From Pinus tabuliformis (taxonomy: Eukaryota > Streptophyta > Pinopsida > Pinales > Pinaceae): DNA of 64,000 nt. Location of the stretch: positions 828,550,556 to 828,614,555 of the forward strand of contig CM062816.1 in the NCBI GenBank assembly GCA_031772625.1. Direction: 5' to 3'. Positions 12,940 through 23,862 of this stretch are shown piece after piece. The position numbers and the translations under genes were made by a program. How positions within the stretch are numbered: position 1 is the first letter of the stretch; every line of letters begins with the position of its first letter. Under the pieces are notes generated by a model that was given only the letters and a program-made list of their open reading frames with translations, was not told the DNA's origin and did no database searches.

Positions 12940-15430
12940 TTCCTTTGTATCCTCGTTCTCACACACCTACACCATTCTCTGCACGTTCAACCTTTGTCTT
13001 GCAAAATTTTTCAATGGAAAGGAGCTCAAATTAAACAATACAAGATAACCGCACTAGCAACTCCTATATTGCTCTCACTATGAGAGCACTGACTGAAGAA
13101 ACCTCGCATAAAATATGTACACCTGTTATGTTTCTATCAAATTTTGACAATATCAACACGCTAATGGTTACTGTGAAAGAGAAAAGTGGACGCCTAGACG
13201 AATTCTATACTCACTAGCACAAACCCCAGCTTTCTCGCTCAAACCCCATCCTCCGCGGATCTTTCATTACACACAAGAAAACACTGACCAAAGAAACAAA
13301 AACAATACATTAGAAACATGTTAACAACAAACCTTATTAGCTAAATATGCAAAAGTTTTAAATGAAAAATAGTTTAAAATTAATTTTGTCTATGTGGAAT
13401 AAATTTCCATCTGAACCCCTCTTCTCTTGCACATTCTCCTTTCTCCGCACAGTAAAGGCTTCACACAAGGAAAGCTTCAAAAAAGCAAGCTCTGCACAAT
13501 GAAACATAATAATAACATATTAACATTAATAGTTTAACATTAATTTTGTTCCTACTGAATAAAGTTCCCAGTGCATCCCCCGTTCTACCACACATACCAC
13601 ATCCTCCACACAGTCAAAGATATACACGATGAAACATAATAATACTCATCCACACATCCTTCATTCCATAAAGATTCATAGCTCTATAAAATCAAAGCTC
13701 TATGCAATTTTTCTCATTAACAGTAGAGGCAGGGACTATGTCATCAATGTGCAATACAGTTCCTTGTCCGCATAATGAAACATAATAACAATAGATTAAT
13801 ATTAATAGTTTGACATTGATTTCCCTATGCACTCCCGTTCTCCCACAAATACCCCGTCCTAATTTCATCCCTATTGGATAAAGTTCCCAATGCACCCCCA
13901 TTCTCCCACACATACCTTGTCCTTCGCTCAGTAAAAACTCCACACGATGAAATAGAATAATATTAATTATTATGTTCTCCCGCACATACCCCGTCCTCTG
14001 CAAAGATTCATAGCTCTATAAAATCAGATCTCCACACAACTACTTTCCCACACATACTTCGTCCTCTCCACAGTAAAAGCTCCGCACATGGAAAAATTTT
14101 AACATTAATTTCATCCCTGCCAAATGAAGTTCACTATGCACCCCCCTTCTCTCGCACATACCTCATCCTGTGCACAATAAAAGCTCTGCACAATGAAACA
14201 TAATAATATTAATTCTAAATTTGTTCATAGTTAAATTAATCAAAATTTCCTCTGCATCATCGTTCTCCCACACATACCCCATCCTCCACAAAGTTTCATA
14301 GCTCTATAAAATCACAGCTCTTCCAGATTTGTTCTCCCCTCCTCGCCCACAAGTCTTTATGAAGGACCTGGAAACATGCCAATTTTAGCACCATTGGGCA
14401 AAGCAATAACACATTGTCAAAGCACTCACGAAAATCACAACTCCACACAAACAAATTAACATTAGTATATTAACATTAATTTCCCTATGCACCCTCGTGC
14501 TCTTGCAAATACCCCATCCTAGTTTCTTCCATGTCGAATGAAGTTTCCAATGCACCCTCGTTCTCCCGCACTTACCCTGTTCTTCACAAAGATTCATAGC
14601 TCTATAATATCAAATCTCTACACAAGGAAAGCTCTGTAAAAGGAAATATTTTAACATTAATTTTGTCCCTATCAAACAAAGTTCCTTTTGCATCCCAGTT
14701 ATCCCACATATACCCCGTCTTGAACACAGTAAAACTCCACACAATGAAACATAATAATATTAATTCAAAATTTGTTCATAGTTAAATTAATGAAAATTCC
14801 CTTTGCATCCTCATTCTCCTGCACATACCCTATCCTCCACAAGTATTCATAGCTCTATAAAATCATAACTCTTGCAGATTTGATCACCCTCCCCGCTTAG
14901 TATTTACAGAGGACTTGTAAACATGTCAATTCTAGTACCATTGAGAAGAGTAATAACACACTGTCAGAGCACTCACAAAAATCACAAGTCTACACAACTT
15001 CTCTCCCACACAACTAAATATGTGAGAGCCTCAACTACAAACAAATTCAAATTTAATTTCCTCGCTATGCAATACAGTTTCCTCTGCACCCTCATTCCCT
15101 TCACATACTCTGTCCTCCTCATGGAAAATACTTCGTAGAAAGAAACATAATGATATTAAATGCAAAAAAAAATTAACCCCGTCAACTTATGCGAAGGGCT
15201 TGCAACCATGTCAATTCTGACATCATTGTGTAGAACGTCAATCTCAGTGCATTAAACAATTCAATGGCCACTCACAATAATTGGATATTTGTTTTGCCCC
15301 CCGCGCTCCCCCCGCCAACCACCTTATGTAAAAGGCCTACAACCCAATCAATTTTGGCGTCATTGGGTAGAGCAATAACATCGTAGTGTCACTGTCAAAG
15401 CACTAACCAACAGAATGACCACTCACAAAA
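12940..15430. repeat. Degenerate tandem array, higher-order organised
   Basis: About a dozen decayed copies of a motif like TTCTCCCACACATACCCCGT are seen, followed variously by CAGTAAAAGCTCCACACAATG, ATGAAACATAATAATATTAA or AAAGATTCATAGCTCTATAA. Anchors lie near 12954, 13430, 13583, 13836, 13899, 13975, 14044, 14146, 14263, 14490, 14560, 14698, 14812 and 15090. A larger unit of ~550 bp is visible: 14170-14450 recurs at about 14720-15000, and its end (lost accession: CAATTTTGGCGTCATTGGG type) recurs in weaker form near 15220 and 15350. Basic spacing is irregular, 60-250 bp. No coding frame runs through it. It could be an old satellite-like array or the internal repeats of a lost element. Confidence 0.75.
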
Positions 15431-17232
15431 TTAGTTTTTTTTAGACATTGACATATACCAAAAATAAAACTCCCTCCACCAAGGGAATTATGTCTCATTA
15501 GAGCTCCCTCGGCCAATCAAAAATTAGAATTAAGATTTCGTGAAAAGAAAAAAAAAATGAATTTATAAAAAATAGAAATATTAAACATTTTCCCGAAACA
15601 TTAGTTAAAATTGCAAAAACACAACGAAATAATGCAGAGTCAATCCATTTCGACCACGAAGCAAATGTTATAATCCTTAACGAGACAAAGACTAATAAAT
15701 ACTTTCTATTATTTAAGCAATCTATAAAATCATAAAGAAATAATAGTTTTTCAAATTTCAACAATAAAATATTTTTGAATAATTTCTTTTATAAACAAAT
15801 TGAACAAAATTCAGACAAATTAATAAGTAATAAATACAAATTTTTAATACATCTTCTAACTAAATATAATTTGACTAAACAACGTGTCCTTTTTTAATAA
15901 CCAAATATTAATTAACTCTTCAAATTTCCAAAAAACTAATACAAAGACATCTAATACCAAACATGTCCCTTTTTTAAGAACCAAATGTTAACCGCCTCTT
16001 CAAGTTTCCAACAAATCATAGACATTTATACTTGCATAAACTCCTAAATATCTCTTAACCTTTTCAAGGAACAAACCATAGACGCTTATACTTGCATGAA
16101 CTCCTAAAATTCCAGTTAGTAATAAAATTAAACCATTACTGATCTTTTTTTTGTACTTCAATTTGCAATAAAAAATTTAAATTCTTAATCGTCTTTTTGT
16201 AATTATGTATGTAGGATAATAAAGTTATAGCATTTTAAAAATTTATTTTATTATTATGAATGTTGTGATTGATAAAGTGTAAATATTTAATGGTAATTAT
16301 ATTTTCAATATTAAATAAGGATTGATTTAAATTATTATTAATTTTTAAAATTTAATGCTTATTATTTCTCTTTGTATTTAAAAACTAAAAACAATTTTTT
16401 AAAGTTAGTTTTGATTTATTTAGTGGTATAATGTATTTTTATACAACATTTTATCAATTATATAGTTGATAATTTGACACTTACATCATTGCAACATTTT
16501 ATTGGTGTATTTGTCCATTTAAGTGTTACTTAATACAATCTTGGATACCTTTTTTTCTCAAATTCCCATTAGAAATAATGTGTATGAGCTTTTTTTAGTT
16601 AAGGATCAATATGTCCATTGTTACTCATAATTAATGTGTGTTTCTCTCACAATTTTATTTGTCTTCTTTTTAAAAAAATTTGAAATACAAATATTGAGGA
16701 AACTCACTCACTACACATTCTCATTTTAAATATGGTACCTAGGATAAATTGGATTCCACATAAACTTGAGGCTTTGTAACACAAAGCCCAAATCCATTAC
16801 AATAATATACATTCCTCTCAACCACTCGAGTTAGATCTAAATGACACCTCTCTCTTACTTGCAATATGCCATAATGAATATTTTTTTCCTTTGTTTGAAA
16901 TAAAAAACTTTACCAAGGTGACCATTTCAAATGGTATGATCTTACATTATATTTAGATATGAACTAACACAAAATAAGCCATGTCAACATAGCAAAATTT
17001 GAAGTTTTGATTACAATGATGAAATTTATGATCCTACTTATTTAGGATTTTGCACTAATAAAACAATTTCACTTTTCTTTTCTCTAAATTAATTATCTTC
17101 TCTTTTCTAGTTTCTATGCATATTTATCTATCAAACTCTTTTACTTTTTTCATAATATTCATAACAACATTAATAACTTAATTATTCAATTTGTATTTCT
17201 TTTTTTCTATTTTGATCTATAATTATCATATT
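15431..17232. other. Intergenic, very AT-rich
   Basis: No gene is recognised. Between about 15880 and 16110 short direct repeats occur: GTGTCCTTTTTTAATAACCAAAT / ATGTCCCTTTTTTAAGAACC, and ATTTATACTTGCAT / GCTTATACTTGCAT. An 88-codon minus frame (15498-15764) looks like chance in AT-rich DNA. Confidence 0.4.
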
Positions 17233-18381
17233 AAATAAATCAGTGTTTTAAGATTCGGTCGAGTTGGTCCGAGTTAAGGCCTCATCGGGTCGACTCGGCT
17301 AGTGAACCGATTCGACCGGCCAGGTTATTACCAAGCCAGCCCGTGAATTAAAAAAACAACAATTTTTTTAATTTTTTTTGCTTTTGGGGGACTCCAAGGT
17401 TTTCATGATGATACTTTAATGGTTTTTTGTCCCTAAATAAGTTTATCTCGCTTGATCTTGAGAGGTTTGTTTAGGTGGTATCACATATGTAGTAGAGATT
17501 CCTTAAGGGATAGCTTCATTCTTCTTCAAAACCTTCCAATAGGTTCTTTGCCCCTTTCTTAAAGCAAACCTAACTTTGTGGCCCCAACCTTGGCCCTCCA
17601 AAGATGAGCATCGAGCCTTGAGTTGATTCCACGTGATGCTACACCCCTTGATGAGCCTCCAAATGCTAAAACCCTAGACTTAAAAGCTTGGACGTTGGAC
17701 TATTTGATGATACGCCCAAATGGACTGAAGATGCCCCCTGGCTGGCCTTGACCATATTTTGGTGGATGGTGCCTTCTTCCAAAGCACAAATTAGGATGGT
17801 TATCATTCATATGACTTAGGAGGGCTAGCACATCCCTCTTTGATGCCATTGCTTACCCTTAGGGGTGCCATGTCACTCACATGCTTGAAAATGGTGACAT
17901 AGGGTCTCTCCTAGATGACATTATAGTGGAGGATGCACCTTTTGAATATGTACACATGCACTTTGGGACTTTCTTGGAGTGAGAAACACTCTTGGACCCT
18001 TGTATTAGTTCCTTGATGACTTACAATCTATTTTGGAGGATAACGCCATTTCTAGCCTCCTTGGTTATGTGTTTTTGTTTTGATCTCTATATCATCATCA
18101 TGTATGTATTGGAAAGCACTAGGTGCCATTTTGATATAATGGATATATTCATGAGCCTACTTTGATCATATGTTGTCTTATATCTATATTCTAATGCTGT
18201 GTGTTTGGAAACATGAATGAAAATCTTTAAAATTATGTTTTTTTATAAAAAATTAAATATTTAATGTATTTTTTATAATGATTGAGTCATTGAAATCGAG
18301 CTAACTGAGTCGATACCAAGTCGGAGTTAGAGTTGGAGTCGACCCTCGACCAAGTCGGAATTTTAAAACATTGAAATAAAT
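17233..18381. mobile_element. Non-autonomous hAT-like DNA transposon with 8-bp target duplication
   Basis: The body is 17241-18373 (1133 bp). The left end CAGTGTTTTAAGATTC and the reverse complement of the right end CAATGTTTTAAAATTC match at 14 of 16 positions. Both ends are followed by subterminal clusters of GGTCGAG/GTCGACTCGG-like words, as expected of hAT transposase-binding regions. The flanks carry an exact 8-bp AAATAAAT at 17233-17240 and 18374-18381. A CAGTG start and 8-bp duplication are hAT hallmarks. The interior has no transposase frame and is less AT-rich than its surroundings. The target duplication is A/T only, which weakens it a little. Confidence 0.82.
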
Positions 18382-19379
18382 TAATTGGGAATTGAAATGC
18401 CATGTTAGAGCATGATTTGTAATAAGCTCAAAATATGAATCCAAGATGCAGTGCTTAAGCATCATATAAACATATATAACATATCTTCTTTTATATAGAT
18501 GCTGGAAAAAATACTAGTTATATTAAATTTATATATTTTTATATAAATTTATTTATTTTCCATCCAAAATTGTATTTAAAATTAAAAAAAAAATTATTAA
18601 TATTTTTTTTTATTAAAATTATGATTTATGTATTTGCTAACTATTTAATTAGTTTTTAATGTCATAAAAAATAATATTTTATTTATCATATTTTTTTCAT
18701 AAAAAATAATTTACTATTACTAATTAAAATATAATTATTATATTTTTTTATTAATTCTTATATACAACCTGAATTGAAATACAGAACTTTCCTATTTTCC
18801 AAACACATATATAATATTTTATTTTTCTAATTAAAATATAATTACTTTTATAACTTTTATCCATTATTATATACACTCTAAATATTTTATATTTCAATTA
18901 AAATATAACTACTTTTATAACTTTTTATCCATTATTATATATACCCTAAATTGAAATAAAAAAAATTCCACAACTTCCAAACATATATATACCAAAAAAA
19001 CTTCCACATTTTCCAAACATATATACCAGAAAAAGGTATGGTATAGTTTTGTGTTTTTGAAAATGTAGAAATAGTTATCCAACACCCATACAACTTCCCA
19101 TATGATAAGGAAGTTTCAACCATTTGTCTCCCTTAAAGGAAAGGGCGACTTTTTAAGTAGTTATAATATTGTTATCTAACATTTATAACGTTGTCCCCTC
19201 ATATAAATATACATAGATACAACCTCTAAAGCTTAACCCATATAAAAGTACACAAAATATAAATAATAACAAAATCCTCCAACCAAAAGATATAAAAGGA
19301 GACTTAACCTAATTTCTAATAATAATAAGGAATCTTTACTAAACAAAATCAAAAAAGAAATTAACTCGTATGGAAATAT
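18382..19379. other. Intergenic, very AT-rich with short duplication
   Basis: No gene is recognised. A ~65-bp unit containing AATTAAAATATAA, CTTTTATAACTTTT and ATCCATTATTATATA occurs twice between about 18830 and 18950. TTCCAAACATATATA recurs nearby. Confidence 0.5.
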
Positions 19380-20260
19380 CAAAACACTTTAATATGTATG
19401 AACCCATTCTGAAATGTCAAACACTTGAGTAGGTAGACATAAGACTCCAAGTAGTCAATTTCTAAGAAGTGAAAAGGTCTTTGTACTTTACTTCCATCCC
19501 AATTACATACAAGCAGTACATATTTTCTCAAAACTAGGAGAGTAGCTATCTTTGTTAATTGAAACTGTAAAGTTTATTTTAAAAAAGCCCATTTATTATG
19601 TGTATGTTCACTTTAACCTAAGTGTCAAATCCCTCAAGCACAAAGCTTGTGTAGGTTGGATGTTAAGACAAGAGTAAAAAACAATCAGTTTAACCCAACA
19701 AATATTACCCGTATTAAAATGTCAAACACTTTACTATGTAGAGATAATGTAAAGTTGGTTTTAAAATAAAAATTCCCATTTGTGATGTGTAGGTTCACTT
19801 TAACCCCAAGTGTCAAATCCCTCCAGCACAAACCCGGTGTAGGTTAGATGTTAAGCATTTGTAAAATACAATTACTTTAATCCAACAAATACTGCCCATA
19901 TTAAAATGTCAAAAACTTTACTATGTAGATATATATTCTATGTAGTCACATTATAAGAAGCGAAAAGGTCTTTTTACTTTACTTACATCCCAGCTACATG
20001 AATCCAAACTTCAATGTCAAATCCCTCTAGTACTACATCTTTTCTCAAAGCTAGGGGAATATATATCTTTGTAATTTGAAAATAAAAATAATAAAAGCCC
20101 ATTTGTTAGGTTTAGATTCCTTTCTAACCTAACCGTCAAATCCCTCAACCACAAAGCTTGTGAGGTTCGAAGTTAAGAAAAGAGTAGAAAATCAATCACT
20201 TTAACCGAACAAAACTTTATTTATGTTAGATGTAAAGTATTGATTAAAAAGACAATGATT
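19380..20260. repeat. Tandem repeat array, three partial units
   Basis: Three related blocks start near 19405, 19715 and 19900. Shared words are AAAATGTCAAACACTTTACT, GAAAAGGTCTTT.TACTTTAC, CTTTAACC..AAGTGTCAAATC, CAAATCCCTC and GTTAGATGTTAAG. The middle unit lacks the AAAAGGTCTTT part, so unit lengths differ (about 180-320 bp). No frame is conserved, and the origin is unknown. Confidence 0.75.
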
Positions 20261-20472
20261 TTAAACTAAAAAAAACTTGATTTATCTTGAAACGACTAAA
20301 TATTAATTCACCATGGTAACAAAAAAAATTTGCATTTTACGTTTAAATCTCTCTATTTAATACCTTGTCTTACTACCTACTTATTTAAGTAAATTGAAAT
20401 AAACACATATATACGTATCTTTTAAATGAGTATTAGGTGTTGTACTCCTATATATCATATAGTATAGTCTAG
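20261..20472. other. Intergenic, nothing recognised
   Basis: AT-rich spacer between the tandem array and the duplicated 5' module. No frame or repeat seen. Confidence 0.4.
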
Positions 20473-20780
20473 TTACATCATAAAGTGTTTCTCTTTGAAA
20501 TGAATTCCCCTATGTGCCACGGTGTATTGTCTTGCGTTGTTGATTTGATGTGTTAGACAATTGAAAAGATTTTCACTGTCGGATCATCATAGGCGGTTAT
20601 AGTAAGTTTGTTACCGTAACGACCCACACTGTTGTGAATCTTGAGAGATAGTAAAATGAGAAGAAGGATGTTGCCCCTGGCTTGCTTAGGCATTGTGGAG
20701 TCCCCTTATCATAACCCCCTTTGTAGCAATGGCTTTCCCCAGGAGGGCTCTCTTCATGTTCCCCTCGTTTCGATTTTTCC
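20473..20780 (+). repeat. Duplicated 5' module, copy A (upstream of J-domain pseudogene)
   Basis: About 300 bp recur at 23518-23862 with roughly 80% identity. Shared words include CATAAG/CATAAA, CCTATGTGC, TTGATTTGATGTGTT, GGCTTGCTTAGG, ATTGTGGAGTC and ATCATAACCCCCTT. It ends near 20780, beyond which the two loci are unrelated. Its place directly 5' of two different broken genes suggests a shared regulatory or leader segment, or part of a mobile element that captured both. No TATA box or start codon can be firmly assigned. Confidence 0.75.
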
Positions 20781-20842
20781 CAGCCCCTTCTTTTGCAATG
20801 GCGATGATGTAGGCATTGAGGTTGCACCCATCTCCTGGTTAG

Positions 20843-21669
20843 TTGCATGATTGTTATGTACCTCTTGAACGAGATGAAACACTTGTGGGTGTTGCTTCCA
20901 TGGGTAAGGAAGTGGTGAAACAAGTAGAAAATTTGAAAACAGAGTTTTTCAATTACCAAACGTTGTGTGAAGGAATCCAGGCACGCATTCAAGGAGAAGC
21001 ATTGCTGGAGAAGGCAATGTGTGGCGATATGGACATAATCTGGGAAGCTATAGACTATTTCAAGGTTTCCCTTTGTGTTGCAGAAGAAAAGCATTTGGAG
21101 AACGGGGATATTGCACTGAGCAGGCTTGCGAAATCATATTCCTTTATTTTGAAAATGGAGAAGAAAGACCATTCCTACCACTTTTAGAGCGTCAAGATTG
21201 CACTTGCCATCATGTCTACACGGATTGCAAATTTTGAGTGGTACATATATTCTTCTGAACCAGTAAAAAAACACCAAGAGTGAGTAGTTGAGCAGGAGAA
21301 AAGAGAAAATGCAGAATACGCAAAGGCAATGTAGAAAGAATGAAAGAAAAGATAAGCGTGGTAAAGTCGGAAGGCGGGAAAAAGCGTAGAGTCATTCCTG
21401 AAATATATATAAGAAAAATTTCCTCATCAAGATGTGATCAAACAAGTATTGAGTCATTCCTGAAATATATATATGAAAAATTCCCTCATCAAGATGTGAC
21501 CAAACAGGTGTTGATTCCATTGGGAAGCCTAGAAAATGTGAAGGCTTCTTTGAAGAAAGCAATATTAGCATACCATCCTGACAATGATGGACAACAAAGT
21601 GAATATGGGCAAGTTTTGTGCAAGGAGATTACCAAGGTTTTGAATGCCAAATATGAAAATTTAAAGTGA
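20843..21669 (+). pseudogene. J-domain (DnaJ-like) protein pseudogene
   Basis: The first part (20843-21187) reads helical, TPR-like sequence (DIIWEAIDYFKVSLCVAEEK, ALSRLAKSYSFIL) and continues past a stop as SVKIALAIMSTRIANFEWY. The last part (21451-21669) is a J-domain-like end with the HPD tripeptide intact (AYHPDND near 21573), then GQVLCKEITKVLNAKYENLK. I recall plant proteins combining such a helical segment with a C-terminal J-like domain, which would recruit Hsp70. In-frame stops lie at 21185, 21281, 21332 and 21341. A 62-bp tandem duplication (21391-21452, 21453-21514) shifts the frame inside the domain. The N-terminus is not identified. No introns are apparent in this piece. Confidence 0.7.
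21391..21514 (+). repeat. 62-bp tandem duplication inside the J-domain pseudogene
   Basis: Two copies of a 62-bp unit (GTCATTCCTGAAATATATAT...) differ at about five positions. Copy 1 reads ESFLKYI in the frame of the upstream part. Copy 2 reads ESFLKYIYEKFPHQD in the frame of the downstream part. 62 is not a multiple of three, so the duplication alone explains the frame change. Confidence 0.9.
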
Positions 21670-22850
21670 TCACAGGAACACCTCTCCATAGATTGGAGTG
21701 AGAGTTTGGAGTGAGTGGAGAAGATGAATTATCTTGTTCATGGACCCCACACACATAGATTCCCTTTGTTCATGGATTTGATAGCTTTGTCGTGCATATG
21801 ATTGTATTGGATTTAAAAATTTTCTCATGGCAACATTGATCTAAGTGGTTGTGTTCTAAAAATTTACCACGTTTTTAAACTATTTTAAATCTTTGAAACT
21901 AAAAAAAATATGAAAAAAGTAACAGTCTCAAAATTGGCTTTTTGTCTGACATATCGTGAGAAAATTGAGGATATTATAATTTGAAGGTGTAAGGATGAGC
22001 CTAGTACGATGCAACTAGTGAGAAAACCATTAAATAAGTAAAGGTGTTCAACCTGGATAAATTAGAAATTCGTTTTTTTATACCTTCCAATAATTTATTT
22101 GAAATATAGTTTTTAACAAAATCTGTGTGAGTATTGTGATACCACTGCAATCGTAGGTTTTGTTCAGTGGCTAATTAGATAATATTTTCGACATGGGAGT
22201 CTAAATATATTTAAAAAATTTATAAACATAGTGCATATTTTGTGGAAAAAAATAGACAAAATAATTATTTTGATAATTATAGCTAATTGTGGTTTATATT
22301 TTTTTTTCAATAGTTTATTTATGGTGAAATGGGGTGTGGGGTTCAAACCCTTTTAAGAAAAATAATTTTTCCCTTCCTATAATTTCATGGTAATGGAAGT
22401 TTCATTAATTTCACTCTTCATGCAATATGGCATTTTATATTTGTCACTATTCCTTGTTCCATATTGCATCTTTTATTGGTTATATTGTTTGCATTTTCAC
22501 TCAAAGAACTCGATATAACTCATATTATTTTTCATTAATCTTAGTTATAATTTTTGTTAAATTATTTTGATGTTTTTTGTTTTTTAGTTAAGTGATTATG
22601 ATTTTTTAATAACAATTAATTTAGCTATATAAATTAAATAGTTAGTAAACACTAATAAAATATAAACATAAATTTATGATAAACATCAAAACACTTATTT
22701 ATGATACATTTCACATTATTAAATTACAAAAAATCATAAAAATTAACTAAATTATAAATTATTTATTATTATTAATAATAATATTATTATTATTATATAA
22801 ATTAAATATTTATACATTTAAAAAAATCACGTGACAATATTCTTAACCAT
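21670..22850. other. Intergenic, AT-rich
   Basis: No gene is recognised. It includes a TTATTATTATTAATAATAA-type tract near 22755-22800. The sequence after the J-domain remnant does not resemble that after the arginine decarboxylase remnant. Confidence 0.4.
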
Positions 22851-22852
22851 GG

Positions 22853-23034
22853 AGATTCACCCTCACTTTATAGGCTTTGTTACAATACCATGGATAAATA
22901 TCATGGCTTATCAATACTATATGTCCAATAAACCATGAGTCATTAATTCGCCTTCACTTTATAGTTTTTGTTATAATACCATGGATAAATATCATAGCTT
23001 ATCAATACTATATGTCTAATAAGACATGAATCAT
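22853..23034. repeat. Tandem duplication, two 90-bp units
   Basis: CACTTTATAG...ACAATACCATGGATAAAT, CTTATCAATACTATATGTC and ATGAGTCATT / ATGAATCATT occur twice at a 90-bp offset. The units are about 90% identical and carry no coding signal. Confidence 0.9.
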
Positions 23035-23084
23035 TTCATATTGCACTCGTTCATATGACATTTTTTTAATTAGTCAATTTAATT

Positions 23085-23370
23085 AAAAATGCAAAAAAGG
23101 GTGTCAAGTTCCACTAGCACAACCCGTTGAGGATGGACCTTGTCAACAAGGCGACACCCAGGATCAAACCTCACGGGGGGTGGTTGTGCCCTGTGCTAGG
23201 GGGAGGCGACATGCTAAAAAATCCAGCCAGCTAAGGGTTGGTGTGGCCTAGGCCGGGTGAGATCCCTGAGTGGCTTTGACGGCTTAGATGCCCCTGGGTT
23301 ACGGCTCCTCAAGCCACAGGTCAATCCTGGAGGATCACATACAACTTGATAAACAAAAAAATGCAAAAAA
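23085..23370 (+). mobile_element. tRNA-derived SINE with 14-bp target duplication
   Basis: A GC-richer 258-bp body (23099-23356) in AT-rich DNA is flanked by the exact 14-bp direct repeat AAAAATGCAAAAAA (23085-23098 and 23357-23370). The body starts GGTGTCAAGTTCC. It holds an A-box-like TAGCACAACCCG (~23115) and a B-box-like GGATCAAACCT (~23161), the internal RNA polymerase III promoter layout of tRNA-derived SINEs. It ends in an A-rich AAACAAAAAA. The duplication length fits LINE-driven insertion. I do not recognise the SINE family. The A box lies a few bases further in than in a tRNA. Confidence 0.75.
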
Positions 23371-23517
23371 TGGAATAACTACTTTGGATATAAATCTTAG
23401 CATTTGATTTCATAATTAAATTAAAATTAGGGAAGCCCTATTCCAAAATAAACATGTGCCTCTGTGTTGTTTTGTATTGATTAACCTCAAAAAATAGCGA
23501 ATGCTTCAAACTAATAA

Positions 23518-23862
23518 TTACGTCATAAGGAATTTCCCTCGAGAAGAACTCCCCTATGTTCTTAGGGTGTTTCCCTTTGAGAAGAACTTCCCTATGTGCT
23601 ATTGTGTATTGTTGCGTCATTGATTTGATGTGTTGGACGATTGAAAAAAAAATGTTGTTGGATTATCATGAGCAGTTATAGTAAACGTTGCATTGGAAGT
23701 TCATTACAGTAACGGCCCATGCCGCTCTGAATCCTAAGAGACAGTAAAAAGGTGGGAAGGAATGCTTCCCTTGGCTTGCTTAGGAATTGTGGAGTCTCCC
23801 CATCATAACCCCCTTCATAGCTATGGCTTTCCTAGGGAGGTCTCTCTTCATGTTCTCCTGGT
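23518..23862 (+). repeat. Duplicated 5' module, copy B (upstream of arginine decarboxylase pseudogene)
   Basis: Second copy of the module at 20473-20780. It contains its own ~40-bp internal duplication (GAGAAGAACTCCCCTATGTTC / GAGAAGAACTTCCCTATGTGC near 23540 and 23580). Homology stops near 23862, where the arginine decarboxylase-like reading begins. Confidence 0.75.

Noticed and set aside
12940-15430. Repeats with fairly regular spacing as a possible CRISPR array
   Set aside because: Units are degenerate and spacing is irregular, the spacers are themselves repeats, and the context is plant nuclear DNA.
20597-21094. 165-codon minus-strand open frame over the J-domain pseudogene
   Set aside because: It runs antisense to sequence that clearly matches a J-domain protein in the plus direction. 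Its residues show no family motif.
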